NCBI GenBank assembly: GCA_007128085.1
Contig: SKYC01000281.1
Span: forward strand, 1-6,012
Direction of reading: 5' to 3'
Origin: Saprospiraceae bacterium
GTDB lineage: Bacteria; Bacteroidota; Bacteroidia; Chitinophagales; Saprospiraceae
DNA: 6,012 nucleotides
This document shows positions 1 to 6,012 of this stretch, one piece after another. Every line of letters begins with the position of its first letter. Within the stretch, counting starts at the first letter, position 1. Below the pieces are notes generated by a model. That model saw only the letters and a list, made by a program, of their open reading frames with translations, had not been told where the DNA came from and made no database searches. The position numbers and the translations under genes were made by a program.

Positions 1-2
1 AA

Positions 3-488
3 GATTTTGGCCGTCATGCAAAAGAAATTTACGAGCGTCCCGCCTGGCCGGAAAAGCCCTTGTTTTATCTGTGTAGCCCGTCGGTTACGGACCCTTCGGT
101 CGCTCCTAAGGGATGTGAGAATCTCTTTCTTTTAATGCCATTGGCACCGGGTCTCGAAGATTCAGAAGAAAAGAGGGAGAAATACTTTGAGATCATGTTG
201 GATAGGGTAGAAGATCGACTGAATTTTAAATTCAGAGATAAAATTATATTTAAAAAATCCTACGGGATTGACGATTTTACTGAGGACTACAATGCCTTTA
301 AGGGGAATGCATATGGTCTGGCAAATACCCTGATGCAAACTGCTTTTTTTAAGCCAAAAATGCGAAACAATAAAGTCGGTAATTTATTGAATTGCGGACA
401 ACTCACCGTTCCGGGGCCCGGAGTTCCCCCTTCATTGATTTCGGGTAGGTTGGCAGCACTTGAAGCTATCAAATATTTAAAAAATTAA
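3..488 (+). CDS. crtI: phytoene desaturase CrtI, C-terminal part (5' truncated by window edge)
   Basis: The open frame enters at the window edge without a start codon and gives 161 residues, about the last third of an enzyme that is normally near 490 residues. CrtI is an FAD-dependent desaturase that converts phytoene stepwise to lycopene at the membrane. Recognisable stretches are DFGRHAKEIYERPAWPEKPLFYL at the edge (seen in part), DPSVAPKGCENLF, APGLED and the C-terminal signature GQLTVPGPGVPPSLISGR near residues 132-149. The signature is the FAD-contacting end found in bacterial CrtI. The in-frame TTG at 60 is internal, because family-like sequence continues upstream of it. The stop lies 8 nt before crtB, which supports one transcript. 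The N-terminal dinucleotide-binding fold is outside the window, so intactness of the whole gene cannot be judged. Confidence 0.95.
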   Translation, partial: DFGRHAKEIYERPAWPEKPLFYLCSPSVTDPSVAPKGCENLFLLMPLAPGLEDSEEKREKYFEIMLDRVEDRLNFKFRDKIIFKKSYGIDDFTEDYNAFKGNAYGLANTLMQTAFFKPKMRNNKVGNLLNCGQLTVPGPGVPPSLISGRLAALEAIKYLKN

Positions 489-496
489 ATGGGCTC

Positions 497-1339
497 ATGA
501 ATCATTTTTTACTATACAGTAAGGTTTGTGCTGAGTGCAGTGCTCTGGTTACCAGGAGGTACAGTACTTCTTTTTCTATGGGTATAAAAATGCTGGACAA
601 ATCCCTCCGAGCGCCCATTTACTCTATTTACGGATTTGTTCGGTTTGCCGATGAAATAGTAGATACTTTTCACGACTACCCCAAAGAAGCCTTGTTTGAG
701 GCCTTTAAAAGAGATACCTGGGAGGCCATAAGAGGAAAAATAAGCCTAAATCCTATATTGCACGCCTTTCAGCAAGTTGTGAATCGCTACGGCATCGAAG
801 AAGAACTCATTCAGGCTTTTTTGAACAGCATGGAAGAGGATCTTTACAAATCCAGTTTTGAGTTAAAGGGGTACAATGAATACATTTACGGCTCTGCAGA
901 AGTTGTTGGACTGATGACCCTTCGGGTGTTTTGTGAGGGCCGGGAGGCCGAATACCAGAGATTGAAACCTCATGCACGAAGCCTCGGATCGGCTTTTCAA
1001 AAAGTCAATTTTCTCAGAGATTTAAAGAGTGACTACCAGGAGAGGGGGCGGGTGTATTTTCCGGGCGTTGATTTTAAAACGTTTTCGAACGAAGACAAGC
1101 GGAAAATTGAAGAAGAAATTCAAGGAGACTTTGATTATGGCTACATAGGAATCAAACAACTTCCTGAAAAGGCTCGCTTTGGGGTCTACCTTGCGTACAA
1201 ATACTACCTCAATTTATTTGATAAAATCAGAAGTAAAGATGCCGGGCAGGTAGCTGAAGCGAGAATTCGCATCAACGATTACAAAAAGGCTTTTCTGCTT
1301 ATGAAGTCTGCTTTACTGGTTAAAACAAGGATGTTTTGA
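497..1339 (+). CDS. crtB: phytoene synthase CrtB
   Basis: This 280-residue protein would condense two geranylgeranyl diphosphates into phytoene, the first committed carotenoid step. It belongs to the squalene/phytoene synthase family and has the expected length. Both Mg-diphosphate binding motifs are present: DEIVD at residues 52-56 (in FVRFADEIVD) and DLKSD at 175-179 (in NFLRDLKSDYQERGRVYFP). The family stretch YIYGSAEVVGLM lies at 129-140 and the substrate-pocket start YSTSFSMG at 22-29. The ATG at 497 is chosen because an ATG at 489 runs into a stop after three codons. No Shine-Dalgarno sequence precedes it, only an A-rich stretch, which is normal in Bacteroidota. Its last bases overlap the TTG start of the lycopene cyclase. 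Squalene synthase is the main alternative, but the crtI and cyclase neighbours argue for CrtB. Confidence 0.96.
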   Translation: MNHFLLYSKVCAECSALVTRRYSTSFSMGIKMLDKSLRAPIYSIYGFVRFADEIVDTFHDYPKEALFEAFKRDTWEAIRGKISLNPILHAFQQVVNRYGIEEELIQAFLNSMEEDLYKSSFELKGYNEYIYGSAEVVGLMTLRVFCEGREAEYQRLKPHARSLGSAFQKVNFLRDLKSDYQERGRVYFPGVDFKTFSNEDKRKIEEEIQGDFDYGYIGIKQLPEKARFGVYLAYKYYLNLFDKIRSKDAGQVAEARIRINDYKKAFLLMKSALLVKTRMF

Positions 1340-2181
1340 GCGGAGACAACAATCGTTTTGGTGTATTAAAACCCTTTTTTTTACTCTGGCTCTTCTTTGG
1401 TGTTTGCCTGAGTGTAGGATTGTGGTTGACCCCTGAGGGTGCACCAAACTTGGATCGCGATGTAGCGGTTTTTTATTCCCTGGATTGGTTGGAGAGTGGA
1501 ATCTTGTACGCCTGGCTTCACCTTTTTGTATTCATCCCTGTTTTTGCTCTGAGTTTCGATCAAAAAGTGAGCTACTTTTCCCACTGGCGTCATTTGTTCC
1601 CGGCCATCTTCTTTGTGGCTGTTCCTTTTATCATTTGGGACGCCTTCTTTACACTACATGGTATTTGGGGGTTTAATGAAATGTATTTGTCGGGTGTTTC
1701 ACTACTGGGTTTGCCCGCCGAGGAGTGGTTGTTCTTTATTACGGTGCCCTTTGCCTGTGTGTTTATTTACGATTGTCTGAATGCCTACTTTCCTGTGAAT
1801 AAACTGATTTACAGGGAACATTCAGTGACCGTCTTAATTCTGTTACTCTTGTTGGTTTTTGGACTTTTTTACATGGGGCAGATATATTCCTGGTCGGCTT
1901 CGTTGATCGCTGTTCTCTCACTACTGTGGGTGAAAAAAAGGGGAGAAATTGATTTTCTGGCCCGGTTTTACAGGGCTTTTCTCGTGGTATTGATTCCCTT
2001 TATTCTCACAGATGGCCTTTTGACAGGTGGTTTTACCACGGAACCTGTCGTTTTGTACAATCCCGAAAATTTCAGTGGTTGGCGATTGGTAAGTATCCCT
2101 GTTGAAGACTTTATCTACGGATTTGCATTGCTGTTGCAGGTGAATTATTTGTACGTATTGTTCAGGAGGAGCAGCAGGTGA
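1336..2181 (+). CDS. lycopene beta-cyclase, membrane CrtYc-Yd fusion type
   Basis: This polytopic membrane protein would cyclise the ends of lycopene to beta-carotene. It shows the duplicated half-domains of the heterodimeric/fused CrtYc-CrtYd family. The first half has IIWDAFFTLHGIWGFN (residues 99-114) and PAEEWLFF (127-134). The second half has LLTGGFTTEPVVLYN (228-242) and IPVEDFIYG (254-262). The paired P-x-E-[ED] motifs are the conserved acidic catalytic candidates. About eight hydrophobic segments can be seen, near 14-31, 57-74, 88-105, 131-150, 164-182, 186-199, 211-229 and 255-275. With the TTG at 1336 the frame overlaps the crtB stop (TTGA) and has AAGG 5 nt upstream, which suggests coupled translation. 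That start adds roughly 56 residues and one membrane segment to the usual family length. A TTG at 1504 would give a typical 225-residue protein. Function is well supported, the start is not settled. Confidence 0.9.
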   Translation: MSGDNNRFGVLKPFFLLWLFFGVCLSVGLWLTPEGAPNLDRDVAVFYSLDWLESGILYAWLHLFVFIPVFALSFDQKVSYFSHWRHLFPAIFFVAVPFIIWDAFFTLHGIWGFNEMYLSGVSLLGLPAEEWLFFITVPFACVFIYDCLNAYFPVNKLIYREHSVTVLILLLLLVFGLFYMGQIYSWSASLIAVLSLLWVKKRGEIDFLARFYRAFLVVLIPFILTDGLLTGGFTTEPVVLYNPENFSGWRLVSIPVEDFIYGFALLLQVNYLYVLFRRSSR

Positions 2182-2188
2182 TTAGAAT

Positions 2189-2524
2189 TCAGAGGCGGAG
2201 TCCGTGATTTTCCAACCAAGCCTTTCTCTTATAATTCCGTTCACCCACTTTTTCTCTTTTCTTACCCCTTAAGGTGTTCGGTCCGACCCAAGTCATCCCG
2301 TCCCAATTTTCCGATGTATCATCAAAGTCAGGAGGAAGTTTGGAAAATTGATCTAAAATTGGTAACTTTGGATATGTGACCTCGCTGAATAAACTCCAAT
2401 GATTGAATGCGGGGGGATTTTTTTTACGCAAGGTAAAAGCAGTGAAAATGTATAATGCCCATCCCGAAAAGGACTTCAAATCAGAAAAAATGAATGCCTC
2501 ATTACCAAGCTGTCTTCTGTACAC
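2189..2524 (-). CDS. doubtful minus-strand reading frame, unknown
   Basis: A frame stays open on the minus strand across most of the intergenic gap. From a GTG at 2524 it gives 111 residues, and from an ATG at 2296 only 35. The last 35 residues begin MTWVGPNTLRGKK, are strongly basic and end LENHGLRL. The stretch just before them, including PPDFDDTSENWDGM, looks more like protein than random translation. Against it, the N-terminal part is antisense to the protease promoter and signal peptide, the start codon is poor, and I recognise no family. It could be the remnant of a decayed gene, a small basic protein, or chance. Confidence 0.18.
   Translation of the reverse strand: MYRRQLGNEAFIFSDLKSFSGWALYIFTAFTLRKKNPPAFNHWSLFSEVTYPKLPILDQFSKLPPDFDDTSENWDGMTWVGPNTLRGKKREKVGERNYKRKAWLENHGLRL
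2304..2361. repeat. three AAAATTG heptamers (one inverted, two direct) around the protease promoter
   Basis: CAATTTTCC at 2304-2312 is exactly complementary to GGAAAATTG at 2342-2350, a perfect 9-bp inverted repeat with a 29-nt gap. The heptamer AAAATTG of the right arm recurs at 2355-2361, exactly 11 bp after its first copy at 2344. The two direct copies fill the promoter spacer and face the same side of the helix. A regulator binding site is possible. The A/T-rich makeup means chance is not excluded. Confidence 0.35.
2339..2370 (+). promoter_or_regulatory. Bacteroidota sigma-A type promoter for the metalloprotease gene
   Basis: TTTG at 2339-2342 (-33 element) is followed after 20 nt by TAACTTTG at 2363-2370. 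The latter matches the Bacteroidota -7 consensus TAnnTTTG in every fixed base. The expected transcript start is near 2374-2379. This leaves an untranslated leader of about 70 nt to the ATG at 2448, or about 115 nt to the ATG at 2490. The protease therefore appears to have its own promoter, separate from the carotenoid operon. Confidence 0.6.
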
Positions 2525-5246
2525 GATCCGACACTACTTTATATTTGCCCCATTGCTTATTATTGGCTTGATCTTTTCCGTTGCAGCGGAGGGACAAAAC
2601 AATACACCTGTCTTTTCTGCGGATAAAATTACAGCGGGTTCAGATTTTAACCAACTCAGAGAAAGTGAAAGCATTACCGCAGAACTAAAATCATTCCAGG
2701 CATACAGTATCCCAATGGAGAGTATTCTCGGATACATTAATCAAATGGGAAGAGACGAAATGACCCGGTTTGTTTTGGAACTTCCTGAATTCGGAAGTTG
2801 GGAGCTGGAATTGTGGAAAAGTGATCCAAGGGTCCGGTCGGGATTTCAAACCATTGTGAAGAAGAATGGCGAAATTACCTATTTGCCAAAAAGGGAGACT
2901 GGAACTTACCGTGGAAAAATTTTGGGAGATTCCCTGGGAAGAGTGGCCGCTTCTATAAGGGAAGATCACTTCTCTATGCACCTTCAGAAGGAGAGTGAGC
3001 TCATCGTATTGGAAACCCCTGCTGAGGCATATGTGAAAAATGGAAAGTTGATGGTGATTGCTTATCTGGCAGAAGATTTGCGGGAACGCCCCGAATTGGT
3101 TTGTGGAGGCGAACTTCACCAAGGTGGTGAGACTCGGGAGTGGGCTCCGGGCAGAGCTGCAGAGACGATAGACTCTTGTAGATCTGTCAGGATAGCCATT
3201 GCAGCCGATGGTGCAATGGTTGAGAGATTGGGATCTCCGGAAGAAGTAGAGGATGAATTGATGGATCTTTTCAACGTGGTGCAAATGAGATATGATCATC
3301 CCGAAATCAGTATAAAATACGAGATTCGCACCATCTTTATCTCCGCAACCAGGGAGGACGACCCCTGGTATGATGAACATCCCAATTCTTTTGGAAGGCT
3401 TGTCAATAATTTTAGAAAATGGGGAGTCAATGGCGGGTTTCAGACGACAGATTTTGGGGTGGCTTCAATCTGGAGCGCCCGTTCCTTTCAGGGCAATGCC
3501 GTTGGATTAGCGATTTCTCAGCCGGTGGGCAGGCAATTTGGCTACAATGCCAATCAACACTACACCTATAATTCTACCCGGCTGATTATGGTATGGGCGC
3601 ATGAACTGGGGCATAACTGGAAGGCCCAACACACCTCAAGTGCCAATAACAAATATATTATGTCTCCCAGAGTCGGTAACCTCAATGATCAATGGCATAC
3701 CAATTCCATTGAGGTTATTTCAAATTACAAGTCTGAGATCGAGTTTATGTTGGAGGACTGCGACAGGGATTCGGTGAGCATAGATGTAAAGGCTTCCTTT
3801 GAAAATGTGGACTCTTGTTCCTACCATACAGGTGGCGCCATCTATTTAGATGTCGAAGGAGGGAGCCCACCATATTTTTACGAGTGGTCAGATGGTTCAC
3901 AAAGTCGCGACCTGGTTGATGTAGAAGGGGGGGAGTACTTTGTGACCATTACTGATGATTCGGGAGAGTCTTTGGTGATGGGGTATTATATCAGATTTCC
4001 AGAGCCGATTTATGTATCTGCGACCCCATTTGCTCTTTGCGACAGGATTGATCTGACCAATATTTGGGTACATGACTGGGGGGGCGGTACGGGTGAACTC
4101 GAATTGGAATGGTGGGATGGTTCTGATCGCGATTTTCTTTTCCATCTGCCACCGGGTGAATACCCCCTGAAAGTCACAGATGAGTACGGGTGTCAAATTA
4201 AGGATACGGTTGTATTCAATGGATATGAGCCCATTGAACTTTATTTGGATGTGAAGCCCTCGGAATGTGGTCGGAGCAACGGTCAGGTAATTACCGAAAT
4301 TATCGGAGGCGATCCCACCACTGAAATGAGTGTGGCCTGGTCTCATCAGGATGAAACACACGACTGGGACTTGCTCAATGTCGATTCCGGTAAATACATG
4401 ATCCACGTGAGGAACTTGGGATGTAATATTCGCGATACTGTTGAAGTGGGACTGACTCCGATCAAAGATACCATTCAGGAAAAATTGTGTCCGGGTGAAA
4501 TTTTTAAACTCGGTGATGAAGAATTTGATACCGGAGGAAAATTTTCAAAATGGTTTCAAACAGAAGGGGGGTGTGATTCGGTTGTTCATCTCTTTTTGGC
4601 AGAAGAAGTCCCCATTAAACTCCGGCAGTATGAACTGATTTGCAGTCAGGAGACATTTGATTTTTTTGGAGAAGACCTCAATAGCCATGGATGGTATACA
4701 CACTCTATTCCCCGGGAACAAAAGTGTGACTCAATCATCCATCTTTACTTGCAGGTAACCGATCCGGATGCTACCGTTTTACTGGAAGATGGGCAATTGC
4801 AAGGAATGAGCAATAAGGGCGAATTTCAATGGTATAGGTGTTTGGATGATCGCTTGGAAAAGATCCCGGGTGCGGTGGGAACCTCTTTTGAACCCGACCA
4901 GAGTGGTCGGTATGCGCTCGTACATCAAATAGGAGTGTGCAGAGATAGTTCTGCATGTGTGGATTTGGTGTTGAGTAGTGCCCCGGAATCAATCCTTTCT
5001 AAAATTGTTATATGGCCCAATCCGCACAGCAATGAGTTTTTTGTCGATCTTCCCGGTGGATCAAACCTGGAAATCCTCAGGTTGACAAATTCCCTTGGAA
5101 AGGAAGTCCGCGCCAAAGTAGACCGGATTTCCCCCGATCGATTTCGAATAAGTCATCATTCACCACCCGGCATTCTGTTTTTGTTGGTAGAATTGGACGG
5201 TGAGATTGCCGTCCGGAAGCTGATACATCAGCACGGGCCCCGTTGA
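2490..5246 (+). CDS. secreted reprolysin-like (M12B) metalloprotease with SprB-like repeats and T9SS sorting domain
   Basis: This is a probable zinc protease exported by Sec, then carried across the outer membrane by the type IX system, about 918 residues. Domains from the ATG at 2490 are as follows. Residues 1-33 are a signal peptide with hydrophobic core FIFAPLLIIGLIFSVAA. Residues about 40-225 are an M12B propeptide, with GTYRGKILGD at 138-147 and a cysteine-switch-like PELVCGG at C205. Residues about 230-424 are the catalytic domain, with HELGHNWKAQH at 371-381 and Met-turn YIMSP at M391. Three SprB-like repeats lie near 441-492, 517-568 and 593-645. Two CDS-type repeats (GCDSVVHLFL, KCDSIIHLYL) lie at 667-704 and 718-755. 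An Ig-like segment spans about 760-823. The T9SS type A domain runs from 838 (IWPNP) to the end. The frame is open to a TTG at 2403, and an ATG at 2448 is possible, but 2490 gives the best signal peptide. In the zinc motif Lys378 replaces the usual Gly. The substrate is unknown. Confidence 0.92.
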   Translation: MNASLPSCLLYTIRHYFIFAPLLIIGLIFSVAAEGQNNTPVFSADKITAGSDFNQLRESESITAELKSFQAYSIPMESILGYINQMGRDEMTRFVLELPEFGSWELELWKSDPRVRSGFQTIVKKNGEITYLPKRETGTYRGKILGDSLGRVAASIREDHFSMHLQKESELIVLETPAEAYVKNGKLMVIAYLAEDLRERPELVCGGELHQGGETREWAPGRAAETIDSCRSVRIAIAADGAMVERLGSPEEVEDELMDLFNVVQMRYDHPEISIKYEIRTIFISATREDDPWYDEHPNSFGRLVNNFRKWGVNGGFQTTDFGVASIWSARSFQGNAVGLAISQPVGRQFGYNANQHYTYNSTRLIMVWAHELGHNWKAQHTSSANNKYIMSPRVGNLNDQWHTNSIEVISNYKSEIEFMLEDCDRDSVSIDVKASFENVDSCSYHTGGAIYLDVEGGSPPYFYEWSDGSQSRDLVDVEGGEYFVTITDDSGESLVMGYYIRFPEPIYVSATPFALCDRIDLTNIWVHDWGGGTGELELEWWDGSDRDFLFHLPPGEYPLKVTDEYGCQIKDTVVFNGYEPIELYLDVKPSECGRSNGQVITEIIGGDPTTEMSVAWSHQDETHDWDLLNVDSGKYMIHVRNLGCNIRDTVEVGLTPIKDTIQEKLCPGEIFKLGDEEFDTGGKFSKWFQTEGGCDSVVHLFLAEEVPIKLRQYELICSQETFDFFGEDLNSHGWYTHSIPREQKCDSIIHLYLQVTDPDATVLLEDGQLQGMSNKGEFQWYRCLDDRLEKIPGAVGTSFEPDQSGRYALVHQIGVCRDSSACVDLVLSSAPESILSKIVIWPNPHSNEFFVDLPGGSNLEILRLTNSLGKEVRAKVDRISPDRFRISHHSPPGILFLLVELDGEIAVRKLIHQHGPR
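3600..3632 (+). other. zinc-binding metzincin motif of the protease, with Gly to Lys change
   Basis: These eleven codons read HELGHNWKAQH. The three zinc-ligand histidines and the catalytic Glu of HExxHxxGxxH are all present, but the eighth position is Lys (AAG) rather than Gly. The Met-turn ATG follows at 3660. This matches the usual metzincin order of zinc helix followed by Met-turn. Confidence 0.85.
4998..5243 (+). other. T9SS type A C-terminal sorting domain (coding segment)
   Basis: The last 80 or so residues show the typical pattern. It starts with IVIWPNP, followed by a hydrophobic strand, then LRLTNSLGKEV, a strand ending in RISHHSPPGILFLLVELDG and a final basic RKLIHQ. Such domains direct outer-membrane translocation and are usually cleaved, with anchoring to lipopolysaccharide or release. 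It implies that the organism encodes the Por/Sec type IX machinery elsewhere. Confidence 0.88.
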
Positions 5247-5262
5247 ATCCCCACTAATGACC

Positions 5263-5290
5263 AGAGGAGGCTGAAAAATGTCCTTTTTTT
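5263..5290 (+). terminator. weak candidate intrinsic terminator after the protease gene
   Basis: AGAGGA at 5263-5268 can pair with TCCTTT at 5281-5286 (one G-T wobble) around a 12-nt loop, followed by four more T residues. A competing A/T-rich stem, CTGAAAAA at 5271-5278 with TTTTTCGG at 5286-5293, uses the same bases. Both are weak. The position 17 nt after the stop is the best argument. Confidence 0.28.
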
Positions 5291-5425
5291 CGGAAACCCC
5301 TTTACAACTGCACTTTTAATACACAGGAGTTGCGTGGAGTGTCATCGGTTGAAATTTCGAAAAAGAATTGGGTACTGTTAATTATTGATTTATAAACGGT
5401 TGTGTCGGGGGTTGAGAGATTTGGT

Positions 5426-5442
5426 AAAAAAGATTAAAAAAA
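5426..5442 (+). promoter_or_regulatory. A-tracts upstream of the rRNA promoter (UP-element-like)
   Basis: Two runs, AAAAAA and AAAAAAA, separated by GATT, lie about 13-30 bp upstream of the -33 element. A-tracts in this place commonly raise rRNA promoter strength by contacting the RNA polymerase alpha subunit. A function in this organism is inferred from position only. Confidence 0.35.
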
Positions 5443-5454
5443 GTGCGGGTAATG

Positions 5455-5485
5455 TTTGGTGTGAATAAAACTCGAACTATCTTTG
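5455..5485 (+). promoter_or_regulatory. rRNA operon promoter, Bacteroidota consensus
   Basis: TTTG at 5455-5458 is separated by exactly 19 nt from TATCTTTG at 5478-5485, which fits the Bacteroidota -33/-7 consensus (TTTG, N19, TAnnTTTG) completely. Transcription should begin around 5489-5494. It lies about 200 nt before the 16S 5' end, as expected for a ribosomal leader. Confidence 0.75.
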
Positions 5486-5490
5486 CAATC

Positions 5491-5506
5491 CCTTTTGAAG
5501 AAAAGG
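5491..5506 (+). other. hairpin at the 5' end of the rRNA leader
   Basis: CCTTTT at 5491-5496 pairs perfectly with AAAAGG at 5501-5506 around a GAAG tetraloop. It coincides with the predicted transcription start, so the nascent rRNA precursor may begin with this 6-bp stem. Confidence 0.4.
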
Positions 5507-5568
5507 TGTAATGTTAGAAAAAAGGCCAGGTGGAACCTGAGGAATCGGGTAGACAGCAGTCTTTAGAA

Positions 5569-5580
5569 GATCTTTGAAAT
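5569..5580 (+). promoter_or_regulatory. boxA-like antitermination motif
   Basis: GATCTTTGAAAT resembles the boxA of rRNA leaders (TGCTCTTTAACA in Escherichia coli, and [GT]TCTTTGA forms in Bacteroidota leaders). It would load the NusB/NusE antitermination complex. The call rests on this similarity and its place between promoter and 16S gene. Confidence 0.5.
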
Positions 5581-5657
5581 AGAGTGAGAAGAGGTAAGGA
5601 AATTATAAGCATACGAAGAGTTTTAGCTTGAGAGGATCGAATGAAGTCCAAGTAACA

Positions 5658-5681
5658 GGCGGTACAGTTTACTGTATTGCC
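5658..5681 (+). other. 10-bp hairpin just upstream of the 16S rRNA 5' end
   Basis: GGCGGTACAG at 5658-5667 and CTGTATTGCC at 5672-5681 pair over all ten positions, two of them G-U, around a UUUA loop. It ends about 10 nt before the mature 16S start. The G-U pairs suggest a structure kept at RNA level, possibly guiding 5' maturation. Confidence 0.5.
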
Positions 5682-5691
5682 ATAAGAATTT

Positions 5692-6012
<321 letters not shown>

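Larger units (their letters stand above)
2182..2489. other. intergenic region between carotenoid operon and protease gene
   Basis: No confident gene lies on either strand here. The region holds a Bacteroidota-type promoter for the protease at 2339-2370, AAAATTG repeats around it, and a weak minus-strand frame described separately. I found no GC-rich stem followed by a T-run after the lycopene cyclase stop, so the end of the carotenoid transcript is not marked by an obvious intrinsic terminator. The protease frame is open back to a TTG at 2403, and an ATG at 2448 is a possible longer start. Confidence 0.7.
5247..5454. other. non-coding gap between protease and rRNA promoter
   Basis: Only very short frames occur here, for example 13 codons from the ATG at 5278, and I see no tRNA. 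The main content is a weak terminator candidate at 5263-5290 and A-tracts at 5426-5442, just upstream of the rRNA promoter. The A-tracts could act like an UP element. Confidence 0.6.
5486..5691 (+). other. rRNA operon leader (external transcribed spacer)
   Basis: This roughly 200-nt stretch between the promoter and the 16S gene contains no reading frame of note. It holds a perfect hairpin at its very start (5491-5506) and a small stem CAGGT-GGA-ACCTG at 5527-5539. A boxA-like motif follows at 5569-5580, and a strong stem at 5658-5681 lies just before the mature 5' end. The partner strand for RNase III processing would lie after the 16S gene, outside the window. Confidence 0.65.

Noticed and set aside
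2403..2447. TTG at 2403 as start of the protease
   Set aside because: It would place a 45-residue charged leader before the signal peptide hydrophobic core. The ATG at 2490 gives an ordinary signal peptide.
2691..3380. 229-residue open frame on the minus strand
   Set aside because: Lies wholly antisense to the protease propeptide and catalytic domain, which have clear family motifs. The minus product resembles no family.
3897..4406. 169-residue open frame on the minus strand
   Set aside because: Antisense to the SprB-like repeat region of the protease, with no recognisable motif.
3808..4755. Possible repeat array or mobile element in the second half of the protease
   Set aside because: The periodicity is only at protein level (SprB-like and CDS-type repeats), and I see no matching DNA-level repeat units or terminal inverted repeats.
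5233..5243. Palindrome ACGGGCCCCGT at the protease stop codon, considered as a terminator stem
   Set aside because: Only one base separates the arms, so a hairpin must open its central pairs. No T-run follows, and the bases are the last codons of the gene.

Overview
The window comes from a member of the Bacteroidota. Three independent signs agree. The 16S rRNA start carries the phylum-typical GGATGAACGCTAGCGG stretch. Both promoters that can be read have the Bacteroidota form (TTTG, a 19-20 nt spacer, then TAnnTTTG). The large secreted protease ends in a type IX secretion (T9SS) sorting domain, a system confined to this phylum. The CACACGGGTACTGAG variant at the end of the 16S fragment hints at the Saprospiria/Chitinophagia side, but that is only an impression.

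Layout, all genes on the + strand. Positions 3-2181 hold the end of a carotenoid operon: the last third of phytoene desaturase (crtI), a complete phytoene synthase (crtB) and a lycopene beta-cyclase of the membrane CrtYc-Yd type. They are packed with an 8-nt gap and a 4-nt overlap. Together they would turn geranylgeranyl diphosphate into phytoene, lycopene and beta-carotene. No hydroxylase or ketolase gene is seen here.

Positions 2182-2489 are intergenic. They hold a good promoter with repeated AAAATTG heptamers and a doubtful minus-strand reading frame. Positions 2490-5246 encode a roughly 918-residue secreted reprolysin-like (M12B) metalloprotease with signal peptide, propeptide, zinc catalytic domain, SprB-like and other adhesin-type repeats, and a T9SS C-terminal domain. 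Its zinc motif has Lys where metzincins nearly always have Gly.

Positions 5247-5454 are non-coding with at most a weak terminator. From 5455 a near-perfect promoter drives an rRNA operon. A leader of about 200 nt carries three local hairpins and a boxA-like antitermination motif. The 16S rRNA gene begins near 5692 and runs off the window at 6012.

I see no convincing new multi-gene system, mobile element or CRISPR array. The items most worth a second look are the altered zinc motif, the N-terminal extension and TTG start of the lycopene cyclase, the repeats inside the protease promoter, and the structured rRNA leader.
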